A stretch of 64,000 bases of DNA, from positions 1 to 64,000 of the forward strand of contig NZ_KB904609.1 of assembly GCF_000380145.1 (NCBI RefSeq), given 5' to 3'. Shown here one piece after another: positions 8,606 to 17,328 of this stretch (its first letter is position 1; the number at the start of each line of letters is the position of its first letter). The notes under the pieces were generated by a model that saw nothing but the letters and a program-made list of their open reading frames with translations, ran no database searches and had not been told where the DNA came from. This DNA comes from Streptococcus thoraltensis DSM 12221 (lineage in GTDB: Bacteria > Bacillota > Bacilli > Lactobacillales > Streptococcaceae). The position numbers were made by a program, and so were the translations under genes.

Positions 8606-8635
8606 AAGACAAACCTCAAAACTGAGGTTTGTCTT
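8606..8635 (-). terminator. Terminator of the suf operon
   Basis: A 13-bp perfect stem (AAGACAAACCTCA/TGAGGTTTGTCTT) with a four-base loop, followed on the minus strand by TTTTCTACT. It lies 66 bases downstream of the sufB stop codon. Confidence 0.8.
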
Positions 8636-8700
8636 CAATTTGAAAAGTTCGCTAGATAGCGGCTTTTTTTATTTATGATGTTAGTCTATAAGAAAATAAA

Positions 8701-10110
8701 TTATCCGACAGACCCTTCCATTTCGTAGGAAATAAGGCGATTCAATTCAACGGCATACTCCATTGGAAGCTCTTTGGTGAAGGGTTCAACGAAGCCCATG
8801 ACAATCATTTCAGTTGCTTCTGATTCAGATAAACCACGACTCATGAGGTAGTAGAGCTGTTCTTCTGAGATTTTTGAAACTTTAGCTTCATGTTCCAAGG
8901 CTACTTGAGAATTATGAATTTCATTGAATGGAATGGTATCTGATTTTGAAATATCATCCATCAAGATGGTATCACACTCAATATGACTCACTGATTTTTT
9001 AGATTTTTTATTAAAGGTAACTTGACCACGATAATCAACCTTGCCTCCACCTTTGGCGATTGATTTTGAAACAATCGATGATGAAGTATGGGGAGCATTA
9101 TGAATCATTTTAGCACCTGTATCTTGGTGTTGTCCTTTATTGGCAAAGGCAATGGAGAGCATGGTACCACGCGCACCTTCTCCGTCCAAGTAAACAGATG
9201 GGTATTTCATGGTTGTTTTAGCACCGAGGTTACCGTCAATCCATTCAACTGTAGCATTTTTAAGAGCCTTGGCACGTTTGGTCACCAAGTTATAGACATT
9301 ATCAGACCAGTTTTGAATGGTCGTATATCTCATGTAGGCACCTTCAAGTGAGAAGATTTCAACAATAGCAGCATGGAGACTATTAGAGGAGTAGGTTGGG
9401 GCTGTACAGCCTTCCACATAGTGCACACTTGCTCCCTCGTCTACAATGATTAAGGTACGTTCAAATTGACCAGTATTTTCATTGTTAATACGGAAGTAAG
9501 TCTGAAGCGGAATATCGCACTTAACTCCTTTAGGGACGTAAATGAAGGTTCCTCCTGACCAAACTGCTGAGTTAAGGGCAGCTAACTTGTTATCTGTTGG
9601 CGGTACCAGCTTAGCAAAGTATTGTTTGAAGAGATCGGGGTAATCTTTGAGAGCTGAGTCAGTATCTGTGAAAATAATGCCTAGTTTCTCAAATTCTTCC
9701 TTCATGTTATGATAAACAACTTCTGATTCATACTGGGCCGAAGCTCCAGCTAAGTAGGCTCGCTCAGCTTCTGGAATACCAATACGTTCAAAGGTTTCTT
9801 TGATTTTTTCAGGCACATCCTCCCATGAACGTGCTGGCTTATCAGAGGGCTTTTGATAGTAAATAATATCATCAAAATTGATGTCTGATAAATCAGGCCC
9901 CCACTCTTGCATAGGCATTTTATTAAAAGTTTCTAGTGATTTGAGGCGGAATTCCAACATCCATTCTGGCTCTCCCTTAGCAGCGGATAATTCTCTAACT
10001 ACCTCTTCACTTAGGCCTTTTCCTGTTGATAAAATTGGTTCAACATCATCATGAAAACCAAATTTGTATTCACCTAAATCAATAGGTTTTGGTTCTACTT
10101 TTTCAGACAT
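8701..10110 (-). CDS. sufB: Fe-S cluster assembly scaffold SufB
   Basis: SufB is the core scaffold on which iron-sulphur clusters are built, acting in the cytoplasm as a SufBC2D complex. The 469-residue protein has the family landmarks [20 protein letters not shown], the beta-helix region ([14 protein letters not shown]) and the C-terminal segment with SRGLSESEA and IVMGFVEPF. It is the last gene of sufC-(acetyltransferase)-sufD-sufS-sufU-sufB and lies 114 bases downstream of sufU. The start ATG at 10110 is preceded by a GAAAGGAAAA-type site. Streptococci lack the ISC pathway, so this system is expected to be the essential one. Confidence 0.95.
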   Translation of the reverse strand: MSEKVEPKPIDLGEYKFGFHDDVEPILSTGKGLSEEVVRELSAAKGEPEWMLEFRLKSLETFNKMPMQEWGPDLSDINFDDIIYYQKPSDKPARSWEDVPEKIKETFERIGIPEAERAYLAGASAQYESEVVYHNMKEEFEKLGIIFTDTDSALKDYPDLFKQYFAKLVPPTDNKLAALNSAVWSGGTFIYVPKGVKCDIPLQTYFRINNENTGQFERTLIIVDEGASVHYVEGCTAPTYSSNSLHAAIVEIFSLEGAYMRYTTIQNWSDNVYNLVTKRAKALKNATVEWIDGNLGAKTTMKYPSVYLDGEGARGTMLSIAFANKGQHQDTGAKMIHNAPHTSSSIVSKSIAKGGGKVDYRGQVTFNKKSKKSVSHIECDTILMDDISKSDTIPFNEIHNSQVALEHEAKVSKISEEQLYYLMSRGLSESEATEMIVMGFVEPFTKELPMEYAVELNRLISYEMEGSVG

Positions 10111-10224
10111 GATTTTTCCTTTCTATTCTTGCTATAAACGGTTTCTAAGGGGATTCTAAATGAGATGTCTGTTTACTTCTACATGATTAATAAAACAGTT
10201 TAATGACGAATTTGGGTGCCGCGA

Positions 10225-10659
10225 TTACTTTTCACTGCGTTCGATGGCCTTTTTAAGAGCATTCCAAGCTAAGGTCGCACACTTGATTCTCTGTGGGAAT
10301 TTTGAGACGCCCGCCATAAAGGCGGCATCTCCTAGAGCTTCTTGTTTAGAATCTTCTTTTCCTTGAACCATCTCTGAGAAAATATCTGCTAAAGTTAGGG
10401 CTTCTTCTTTTGTTTTTCCCATAACAGCATCTGTCATCATACTGGCTGAGGCTGTTGAAATAGCACAGCCATGACCGGAAAAAGCAATATTTTCAATTTT
10501 ATTGTTTGTCATGGCAAGGGTTAGGGAAATAACGTCGCCACAGGTTGGGTTGTTCAGTTGAATAGCTTCAATACCTTCTAGTTGCCCAAAATGATGTGGG
10601 CTTTTAGAATGTTCCGTAACCAAAGTCATGTAAAGATTATTTAAACTAGAGAGTGCCAT
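10225..10659 (-). CDS. sufU: Fe-S assembly sulfur-transfer protein SufU
   Basis: SufU is a zinc-containing IscU-like protein that in Firmicutes accepts persulfide sulfur from SufS and passes it to SufBCD. The 144-residue protein keeps the three conserved cysteines (Cys40 in NPTCGDV, Cys65 in GHGCAIS and Cys127 in RIKCATLAW) and the zinc-ligand Asp42. It starts inside the 3' end of sufS (14-base overlap) with an AAGGAG ribosome site in the sufS coding sequence, so the two are translationally linked. Size and motifs are normal. Confidence 0.94.
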   Translation of the reverse strand: MALSSLNNLYMTLVTEHSKSPHHFGQLEGIEAIQLNNPTCGDVISLTLAMTNNKIENIAFSGHGCAISTASASMMTDAVMGKTKEEALTLADIFSEMVQGKEDSKQEALGDAAFMAGVSKFPQRIKCATLAWNALKKAIERSEK

Positions 10660-11866
10660 TAAAAAACTCCTTGGTCTTTATGATAGCGTCAATGAGTCGA
10701 TCGCAGTCTTCGTAAGTATTATAGGCATAAAAGCTAGCCCTAAGAGCAGATGAAATCCCCAGATAATGAATAAGTGGTTGTGCACAGTGATGCCCCGCAC
10801 GAACAGCAACTCCTTCATAATCCAAGGCAGTTGCAACATCATGAGGATGAATGCCTTCTATATTAAACGAAATGAGACCGATATGATTACTTGGATCTTT
10901 CGAACCGTAGACAGTAACCCCTTCGATTGCTTGAAGTTTGGGTAGCGTATAGGTAACTAAAGCTTGGACGTGAGAATGAACAGATGCCATCCCCAAATCA
11001 TTCAAATAATCAATAGCGGCTCCCAAACCGATAGCTCCAGCTATATTAGGCGTACCTGCTTCAAACTTCCAAGGCAATTCTTTCCAAGTTGACTCTTGTT
11101 CATGCACAAAATCAATCATTTCACCACCAAATTCTAGCGGATCCATGAGATTGAGAATATCTTCCTTACCGTAGAGAACGCCAATACCAGTCGGCCCCAT
11201 CATCTTATGACCAGAAAAAGCGTAGAAATCACAATCTAATTCATGAACATCAATTGGCAAATGAGGAGCTGCTTGCGCCCCGTCTACAACCATGTAAGCA
11301 CCGACTTGATGAGCCATCTCTGTTAACTCTTTGATAGGGTTAAGGCAGCCTAAGACATTAGAAACATGGGCTAGACTAACAAACTTCGTCTTTGAAGAGA
11401 GTTTGTTTTGATAATCGTCTAAATCCAAAATACCATCTTTAAGGTAAAGGTAAACGAGTTCTGCTCCAGTTGCACGACAAGCTTCTTGCCAAGGAACTAG
11501 ATTGGCATGATGCTCCATGATGGAAATAAGAATCTGGTCTCCTGGCTGCAAAACAGTGCGAGCAAAACGCGTAATCCAATTAAGGCTAGTAGTTGTGCCT
11601 CTGGTAAATATAATCTCTCGTGACGAGCTAGCATGGATAAAATCAGCCACTTTCTGACGACTGACTTCATATTTGTAAGTGGCTCTTTCAGCTAGGGTAT
11701 GGACGCCGCGGTGCACGTTCGCATTATCTTCATGATAATAGTCCATAATGGCATCTAGAACTGGCTGTGGTGTTTGGCTGGTTGCAGCATTATCCAAATA
11801 GACTAGAGCTTCGTCATTCACTTTTTGATTTAATATAGGAAAATCAGATCTTATACTTTCAAACAT
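10646..11866 (-). CDS. sufS: Cysteine desulfurase SufS
   Basis: A pyridoxal-phosphate enzyme that takes sulfur from L-cysteine, giving alanine and a persulfide for Fe-S assembly. The PLP lysine is in FSGHKMMGPTG (around residue 221) and the catalytic cysteine in RAGHHCAQPL (around 356). The N-terminal LDNAATSQTP and the TRGTTTSLN region are typical of group II (SufS/CsdA) desulfurases. I start at 11866 (MFESIRSDFPIL), the conserved beginning; an upstream in-frame start at 11878 would add four residues. It overlaps sufU, but 671 bases of non-genic DNA separate it from sufD. Confidence 0.93.
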   Translation of the reverse strand: MFESIRSDFPILNQKVNDEALVYLDNAATSQTPQPVLDAIMDYYHEDNANVHRGVHTLAERATYKYEVSRQKVADFIHASSSREIIFTRGTTTSLNWITRFARTVLQPGDQILISIMEHHANLVPWQEACRATGAELVYLYLKDGILDLDDYQNKLSSKTKFVSLAHVSNVLGCLNPIKELTEMAHQVGAYMVVDGAQAAPHLPIDVHELDCDFYAFSGHKMMGPTGIGVLYGKEDILNLMDPLEFGGEMIDFVHEQESTWKELPWKFEAGTPNIAGAIGLGAAIDYLNDLGMASVHSHVQALVTYTLPKLQAIEGVTVYGSKDPSNHIGLISFNIEGIHPHDVATALDYEGVAVRAGHHCAQPLIHYLGISSALRASFYAYNTYEDCDRLIDAIIKTKEFFNGTL

Positions 11867-11878
11867 TGTTTTTCTCAA

Positions 11879-12213
11879 TCATTTCATTCTCTTTTCAAAT
11901 CGTAAAGCTCCTAACAGGAGACTATTCTCTTTCGGCTTTTGTACATTTCAGTTTATTTCATGGAGATCACGTTTGAATCTGTTGTAACATTCAACAATAC
12001 GAAGACTACAACGATTAACATAAAAATAAACATTTCGTTGCTCAACATAAGGGTATCAGCGTCTCTCAAAACTCGATTTCAGGATAAGGGTGTTCCACAG
12101 CTGTCCAAATTGCTAATCCAGTTTCTTTACTGTATCTTTTTGGTTAAGTAAAGATAATTTCTTAGTCTCCATGATTGCCTTTTATCTTGACAATGAGAAC
12201 GTCAGCTGTTTGA
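11879..12213. other. Non-genic part of the sufD-sufS gap
   Basis: No ribosome site or conserved frame is visible. A plus-strand frame at 11939-12151 has low-complexity composition and runs against the operon, so I do not call it. Any transcript linking sufD to sufS must cross this stretch, the A2 repeat and a decayed gene fragment. Confidence 0.5.
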
Positions 12214-12316
12214 TACTCAATGAAAATCAAAAACAGACTAAGCGACACAGATAGCAGATAGAACTGAAGTTCATCAAATTAAGTCAACAAGGTCTGAGTT
12301 TGATTTTCGAAGAGTA
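12214..12316 (+). repeat. Family A miniature element A2 inside the suf operon
   Basis: Runs from TACTCAATGAAAATCAAAAA to TTTGATTTTCGAAGAGTA, with the typical internal segment GCGACACAGATAGCAGATAG and AACTGAAGTTCATCAAA. It lies in the gap between sufS and sufD. Confidence 0.8.
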
Positions 12317-12319
12317 TGA

Positions 12320-12528
12320 GCTTTGTGAATAAGGCGCTAGGGGGCTCCCTTCAGCGATTGTTTGATCGATTGTTTCGCGCGACATAACCTGTCCTTCTTC
12401 AAAAGCTATTTTTCAACAGCAAAATGCTTCCATAGTCCCTTAGTTAAAGCCGCTTGGTTGTCTAAGCACAAATTACTTTTTAGCCTTATCTTGGGGCAAT
12501 TCAAAACCGATGGCTAGGCTACCATGCG
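12320..12528 (-). pseudogene. Decayed coding remnant between sufD and sufS
   Basis: Minus-strand reading gives three coding-like blocks in sequence: HGSLAIGFELPQDKAKK ending in a stop, LDNQAALTKGLWKHFAVEK ending in a stop, then FEEGQVMSRETIDQTIAEG and SPLAPYSQ. The blocks are in different frames and have no good start, so this looks like a broken gene fragment. I do not recognise the family. It lies directly after the sufD stop codon and before the A2 repeat. Confidence 0.35.
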
Positions 12529-12537
12529 TTTTATTTT

Positions 12538-13800
12538 TTATCGTTTGTCCAACTTACTATCAAGGACGCTAATCAATTCTTGACGAACTTCCTTACTTGG
12601 AATTTCTGTAATAACAGCTCCCAAGAAACCACGAATCACCAAGCGTTCTGCTGTTTTCTGATCAATACCGCGACTCATGAGGTAATACATATCTTCTGGG
12701 TCGACTTGACCAATCGAAGCGGCATGGCCAGCCGTAACTTCATTTTCATCAATTAAAAGAATAGGATTGGCATCCGAACGAGCCTTGTCTGATAACATTA
12801 GGACGCGACTTTCTTGTTGAGCATCTGCGCCTTTCGCTCCTTTAACAATATGACCAATACCATTAAAAGTCAGTGTGCCACGCTCTAAAATAACCCCATG
12901 TTGTAGAATATGACCAACAGAGTTACGACCGTAGTTAGTCACTCGGGTATCAATCCCTTGGATTTGACGTCCTGACGATGCAGCAACAACCTTAAGATTA
13001 GCATGACTTCCACTTCCAACAAGGTCTGAGTCAAAATCACCAATAACGTGTCCTTCATTCATGACACCCATTGCCCAGTCTACTGAACTATCATTATCAT
13101 GTTTAACACGACGGCTGATGTAGGCTGTTATATTTTCGCCCAGCCTATCAATAGCTGAATAGGAGACTTGACTGCCACTACCTGCGATAATTTCAACAGA
13201 GATATTAGCGCTTGTTTTTTCAGTTTGATTGCCAATGCTTTCGAAACGTTCGATGTAGCTGAATTTGCTATTTTTACCAGCAATAATCAGAACATGTTTA
13301 TTAAAAGGAACATTGCTGTCACTGTCTTGTAGATAAATGCCTTCAAGAGGTGTCTTGATTTCCATATTATCTGGAATATATAGAACAGCGGCACTATTAA
13401 AGTAGGCATAGTTGTAAGCCGCTAGTTTGTCTTCATCGTAAGCAAGAGCCGCCCCAAAGTTCTCCTCAACAACCTCTGGGATTTCTTCCAAAGCAGATGC
13501 CAAATCCGTAAAAACAACCCCTTTTTGAATGAGTTCTGCTGGTAATTGTTCTAGGAGAGTTTGCGTGCCTAGCTGAACAAGTTTAGGATTGTCTCCCAAG
13601 GCTGTGAAATCAGGAACATTGGCTGAAAAGTCATTTTCAAAAATTGTGCCATCCCCAAGATTCCAACGATGAAATCGAACACGCTCAATGGTCGGCAAGG
13701 GTAACTCTTCTAGTTTAGCAAAAGCAGCTAGGCGACGTTCTTGCAGCCAGATGGGTTCAGCTTTAGTTTGTGAAAAAGCCAAAATCATTTCTTTTGTCAT
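12538..13800 (-). CDS. sufD: Fe-S cluster assembly protein SufD
   Basis: SufD is the SufB paralogue that completes the SufBC2D scaffold and is needed for iron acquisition during cluster assembly. The 420-residue protein has the family C-terminal core (GTLTFNGIGHIVKGAKGADA; DENEVTAGHAASIGQVDPED; YYLMSRGIDQKTAERLVIRG). Its ATG follows the acetyltransferase stop codon directly (TAAATG), so it is probably translated by coupling from that gene. Downstream it is cut off from sufS by repeat-containing DNA. Confidence 0.94.
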   Translation of the reverse strand: MTKEMILAFSQTKAEPIWLQERRLAAFAKLEELPLPTIERVRFHRWNLGDGTIFENDFSANVPDFTALGDNPKLVQLGTQTLLEQLPAELIQKGVVFTDLASALEEIPEVVEENFGAALAYDEDKLAAYNYAYFNSAAVLYIPDNMEIKTPLEGIYLQDSDSNVPFNKHVLIIAGKNSKFSYIERFESIGNQTEKTSANISVEIIAGSGSQVSYSAIDRLGENITAYISRRVKHDNDSSVDWAMGVMNEGHVIGDFDSDLVGSGSHANLKVVAASSGRQIQGIDTRVTNYGRNSVGHILQHGVILERGTLTFNGIGHIVKGAKGADAQQESRVLMLSDKARSDANPILLIDENEVTAGHAASIGQVDPEDMYYLMSRGIDQKTAERLVIRGFLGAVITEIPSKEVRQELISVLDSKLDKR

Positions 13801-14319
13801 TTATTGTTTATCCTTCTTATCTCCTAAAAAATCCGCAAGAATGATTTCATAGCAGTCTGTCTTTGACGTCTCACCTGTCGGAACAAAGCCTTGCTTCGTC
13901 CAGAAATTAGCAGCAACTTCATTCGTTGCCACATACCCTAGCCGAACTCTATCAAAGCTTTGTACTAATTGAAATACCGCTTCTTTTATCAAGCGACTAC
14001 CAATTCCCCTACTTTGATACTCCCTATCCAGCATGAACAATCCGATAAACGCCGTGTGCAAATCTGGATAGCCTTCTACCAAATCCAACGCAGCAATCAG
14101 CTTTGCCTTATCAAAATACCCAAGAAAATACTTATTTTTAGGTTTGATATTGGGAGGAAGCTTGGTCATATCCATATGAACTGATGCCAGCGTCGGTACT
14201 GGTGGGCAATGTTTAAAATAGTAAGGATTGGTATTATACAACTGTAAAACATCTTGACTATCTGATTCTGTCAAGAGACGAATCTCATAGTTTTTTGACA
14301 AACTTTGAAAATCTATCAT
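13801..14319 (-). CDS. GNAT-family N-acetyltransferase inserted in the suf operon
   Basis: A small GCN5-related acetyltransferase that would transfer an acetyl group from acetyl-CoA to an unknown amine. The acetyl-CoA-binding loop is visible as REYQSRGIGSRLIKEAV, matching the family Q/R-x-x-G-x-G/A pattern, followed by VRLGYVATNEVAANFWTKQG, the usual last strand and helix. I place the start at 14319 (MIDFQSLSKN), about 7 bases beyond the sufC stop with GAAGGA upstream; a TTG at 14337 would overlap sufC. Its stop abuts the sufD ATG. The placement means it is co-expressed with Fe-S assembly genes, but nothing in the sequence shows a role in that pathway. Confidence 0.85.
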   Translation of the reverse strand: MIDFQSLSKNYEIRLLTESDSQDVLQLYNTNPYYFKHCPPVPTLASVHMDMTKLPPNIKPKNKYFLGYFDKAKLIAALDLVEGYPDLHTAFIGLFMLDREYQSRGIGSRLIKEAVFQLVQSFDRVRLGYVATNEVAANFWTKQGFVPTGETSKTDCYEIILADFLGDKKDKQ

Positions 14320-14326
14320 TCCATGC

Positions 14327-15103
14327 TTATCCTTCAATCTCTTCGTGATAATCGATGCCCAGTTCTTCTGCTACTTTAACGTAACCTTCTTTTTCCAAAC
14401 GCTCTGCCAATTCAGGACCGCCTGAAAGAACCACACGACCTTCCATCATCACATGAACCACATCTGGTGTGATGTAGTTAAGCAGGCGTTGGTAATGGGT
14501 AATAATCATGGCGCCAAAACCTTCGCCACACATTTCATTAACCCCTTTTGACACCACTTTTAGGGCATCAATATCAAGACCTGAGTCAATTTCATCAAGA
14601 AGGGCAAACTTAGGCTCAAGCATCAGAAGTTGCAAGATTTCATTACGTTTTTTCTCACCGCCTGAGAAACCTTCGTTAAGGTAACGTTCTGCCATCTCTT
14701 CTTTCATACCAAGAAGTTCCATCTTTTGATCCAATTTAGTAATAAAATCTCGGACAGAAATTTTATCCGCATCTTCTTTACCAGCATTCATAGCTGCGCG
14801 GATAAATTCAGCATTGGTAATGCCTGGAATTTCAGAAGGGTACTGCATGGCTAAGAAAAGACCTAGCTGGGCACGCTCATCCACTTCAAGCTCCAAGATA
14901 TTTTGACCATCAAAGAGAATTTCACCTTCTGTAACATCATAATTGGGATTTCCCATGATAGCAGCTGATAGGGTTGATTTCCCAGTTCCGTTAGGTCCCA
15001 TAATGGCTGCAATTTCACCTGTTTTTAGGGTCAAGTTGAGACCTTTTAAGATTTCTTTATCTTCGATAGACACATGAAGATTTTTTATTTCAAGTACAGA
15101 CAT
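14327..15103 (-). CDS. sufC: Fe-S cluster assembly ATPase SufC
   Basis: SufC is the cytoplasmic ABC-type ATPase that drives conformational change of the SufBC2D scaffold; it is not a transporter. Walker A GPNGTGKS is at about 36-43, the signature region is NEGFSGGEKKRNE and Walker B is FALLDEIDSGLD. The 258-residue length is normal. It is the first gene of the operon. Its leader contains the A3 repeat, placing the likely promoter about 170 bases upstream. Confidence 0.95.
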   Translation of the reverse strand: MSVLEIKNLHVSIEDKEILKGLNLTLKTGEIAAIMGPNGTGKSTLSAAIMGNPNYDVTEGEILFDGQNILELEVDERAQLGLFLAMQYPSEIPGITNAEFIRAAMNAGKEDADKISVRDFITKLDQKMELLGMKEEMAERYLNEGFSGGEKKRNEILQLLMLEPKFALLDEIDSGLDIDALKVVSKGVNEMCGEGFGAMIITHYQRLLNYITPDVVHVMMEGRVVLSGGPELAERLEKEGYVKVAEELGIDYHEEIEG

Positions 15104-15127
15104 GACTACTCCTTTTTTAGGTGTTGA

Positions 15128-15234
15128 TACTCTTTGAAAATCAAATTTAGACCTTGTTGACTTGATTTGATAGACTTCAGTTCTATCTGCTATCTGTGTC
15201 GCCTAGTCTGATTTTGATTTTCTTTCATTGAGTA
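15128..15234 (-). repeat. Family A miniature element A3 in the sufC leader
   Basis: TACTCTTTGAAAATCAAATT to TTTTCTTTCATTGAGTA with the internal motif CTATCTGTGTCGCCTAGTCTG. It lies between sufC and its likely promoter, in reverse orientation relative to A2. Confidence 0.8.
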
Positions 15235-15281
15235 TTATGACTTCATAATTGAATTTACAGACAATTTTTTCAATCTATTTT

Positions 15282-15290
15282 ATTGTAACA
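15282..15290 (-). promoter_or_regulatory. Probable suf operon -10 element
   Basis: The minus strand reads TGTTACAAT, an extended -10 (TACAAT at 15282-15287). A start about seven bases downstream would give a leader of roughly 170 bases that includes repeat A3. A second possible -10 (CATAAT) lies at about 15235-15240. Confidence 0.4.
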
Positions 15291-15312
15291 AAAAAAGCCA
15301 ACAAAGGGCTTT
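15291..15312 (-). terminator. Terminator after the rgpG-type gene
   Basis: Short stem AAAGCC/GGCTTT with a seven-base loop, continued by TTTTTTGTT on the minus strand, ten bases beyond the stop codon at 15322. Confidence 0.6.
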
Positions 15313-15321
15313 CCTCGAGAT

Positions 15322-16482
15322 TTATTTTTTCTTTCTATCTTGCCATTTTTGCAAACTTGCCTGTCGGTAGTCACTATTACCAATGAATTTAAGCATATTA
15401 AACAAGGGTGTCCGATGTTCTCCCAAAATCTCCAGACTTTCTATAAGGACTTCCAAGGCAAAGAGTAGACCGATCATCAGTAAAATGCCACCCAGTCTGC
15501 TTGAGATATTCAGTAAAAGTGCAATCAGAGAGAAAATGATTGCAATACCGTAGACGACGAGAACCGCGCCACGATGGGTGAAGCCCATGGCTAAAAGACG
15601 ATGATGTAAGTGCATTTTATCTGCTTCGGAAATTTTGCGACCAGATAGTTTTCGGCGAACAATCGCAACAGCCGTATCAACAATGGGCACTCCTAAAATA
15701 ATGACAGGCGTCACAACCGCAACTGCAGTCGAGTTTTTTAAGCCCTGCAAGGAAAGAACACCCATCATAAAACCGATAAAAAGAGCTCCCGTATCTCCCC
15801 CATAAATAATGGCGGGGTGATAATTATAAGGGAAAAATCCTAAAATCGATGCCATGAGCAGAAAAATTGTGATGGTCAAAAACAGTTCAACTTGTGGTAA
15901 AAAGAAGTAAGAAACAATCCCCATAGTCCCCAATGAAATCATAGAGACACCTGCTACTAAACCATCTAGACCGTCAATTAAGTTGATAGCATTTGTAATG
16001 GAGACAATCCATATGATGGTCAATATACAAGTTAGAGTTGGTCCAAATTCAATCATGGGACCACCAAAAGGTAGCTTGAAACTATCAAAACGAAAGTCTG
16101 TGTAAGCCCAGATAATAACTGCGCCAAGCACGATACCAATCATTTTCTTCTTAGCTGAAATTTCAAAAACATCATCCAGATAGCCTGTTGCTGTCACAAT
16201 AGCAGCCCCTACAAGAACAGGTAGAATATAGTCAAAATAAGGAATATCTGATTTAACCTGCGCTGTCACCTTAGGCAAAATAAACAGAGCCACCGTCAAA
16301 AAGGCTAAAAAAACAGCTAGCCCCCCTGCACTAGGCATGGGTACCTTATTGATACGACGAGCATTGGGCTGATCAACAGCTCCCACTCGAAGTGATAAAA
16401 AGCGAACCAATGGCGTCAAGGTGAGAGATAAAAGAAAGGCTCCAATCAAAGACAAGACAAGGGATAACTCAAATGGCAACAT
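15322..16482 (-). CDS. rgpG: Undecaprenyl-phosphate GlcNAc-1-phosphate transferase (TagO/RgpG type)
   Basis: A polytopic membrane enzyme that transfers GlcNAc-1-phosphate to undecaprenyl phosphate, the first step of rhamnose-polysaccharide or wall-polymer synthesis in streptococci. The 386-residue protein has about ten membrane segments and the cytoplasmic motifs of the family: LDDVFEIS (magnesium binding), NAINLIDGLDGLVAGVS (active site) and the HxH-type loop ADKMHLHHRLLAMGFTHRG. Adjacency to mecA is the arrangement known for streptococcal rgpG. Its start codon directly follows the mecA stop, so translation is probably coupled. The exact polymer cannot be read from this gene. Confidence 0.9.
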   Translation of the reverse strand: MLPFELSLVLSLIGAFLLSLTLTPLVRFLSLRVGAVDQPNARRINKVPMPSAGGLAVFLAFLTVALFILPKVTAQVKSDIPYFDYILPVLVGAAIVTATGYLDDVFEISAKKKMIGIVLGAVIIWAYTDFRFDSFKLPFGGPMIEFGPTLTCILTIIWIVSITNAINLIDGLDGLVAGVSMISLGTMGIVSYFFLPQVELFLTITIFLLMASILGFFPYNYHPAIIYGGDTGALFIGFMMGVLSLQGLKNSTAVAVVTPVIILGVPIVDTAVAIVRRKLSGRKISEADKMHLHHRLLAMGFTHRGAVLVVYGIAIIFSLIALLLNISSRLGGILLMIGLLFALEVLIESLEILGEHRTPLFNMLKFIGNSDYRQASLQKWQDRKKK

Positions 16483-17250
16483 TTAGTTCACCTTTATATC
16501 CTCTAATTCAGTTACAGCGTATCCATCAAGCAAACGGATGCCATGCTCTTGAAGGTAGGCTCTTGTTTTTGGAGCATGTCTACTGTGTTCTAACAATCGA
16601 GCATGGACAAGATTGGCATAATAGGCTGGCTTATTTTCTAAACCGACTAAAATGGTCATATAGTATTGACCGGCTAGCTTGTACAACTCTGACGCTTCAA
16701 TGTCAAAATCAATGGCTTTTGAAAAAATTATCGCTTCTTTCAAAGTGGGAAAACTAAGAACATAATGCGTGTAAGTCAGCTCTTCAGTATCATTCTCAGA
16801 GTCAGTAGCTACCGTTGCCGCCCCTTCAGGCTCAGAAGTCATTTCTGACATCGCCGATTCTACCATGGCTTCCATTTGTTTTAATTTCTCGTGAGCCTCA
16901 GTATCACCCTTTTCCAACATTGATTTCTCCAAGGTTTTAAAGAATTCATCTGGTGACATTTGAGAAACATCTCCAAAATCTGCTAGGTCTTCTAAGTTGA
17001 GTTCTTTATCAATTTCTGACTTTGTCACAAAGACGTCCAACCGATCCTTCTTAGGAGTCACACGAAAACTTAACATACCGCTATTTTTAAAATTATCTGG
17101 CAGGTCAAGTTCGTCCATAACGGTATAGAAGAATTCTTCCGTTTTCTCTTGAGGAATGAGAAAATCTTTTAACTCCATTCCTCTTTCTTCCAAATCTTCC
17201 ATACTAATCGTAATTTTTAACGTCGTTTCGCTAATCTGTTTCATTTCCAT
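16483..17250 (-). CDS. mecA: Adaptor protein MecA
   Basis: MecA is an adaptor that brings substrates such as the competence regulator to the ClpC-ClpP protease in the cytoplasm. The N-terminal domain ([30 protein letters not shown]) and the C-terminal domain ([20 protein letters not shown]) are both present, joined by an acidic, low-complexity linker (about residues 105-150) that differs most between species. The 255-residue length is normal. I keep the ATG at 17250, eight bases after GAGGTG. Its own promoter lies immediately upstream and rgpG follows without a gap. Confidence 0.9.
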   Translation of the reverse strand: MEMKQISETTLKITISMEDLEERGMELKDFLIPQEKTEEFFYTVMDELDLPDNFKNSGMLSFRVTPKKDRLDVFVTKSEIDKELNLEDLADFGDVSQMSPDEFFKTLEKSMLEKGDTEAHEKLKQMEAMVESAMSEMTSEPEGAATVATDSENDTEELTYTHYVLSFPTLKEAIIFSKAIDFDIEASELYKLAGQYYMTILVGLENKPAYYANLVHARLLEHSRHAPKTRAYLQEHGIRLLDGYAVTELEDIKVN

Positions 17251-17282
17251 TACATAGGCACCTCATACGCGTTTTACCTCCT

Positions 17283-17311
17283 ATTATACTAGAATTATAA
17301 GGCATTTTCAA
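17283..17311 (-). promoter_or_regulatory. mecA promoter
   Basis: Minus strand: TTGAAA (17306-17311), 17-base spacer, TATAAT (17283-17288). Both hexamers and the spacing fit a strong sigma-A promoter about 33 bases upstream of the mecA ATG. Confidence 0.7.
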
Positions 17312-17328
17312 TTTTACACCTACGTTTA

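Noticed and set aside
11939..12151. Plus-strand open frame of 70 codons in the suf gap
   Set aside because: No ribosome site, low-complexity composition, opposite to the operon and no recognisable motif.
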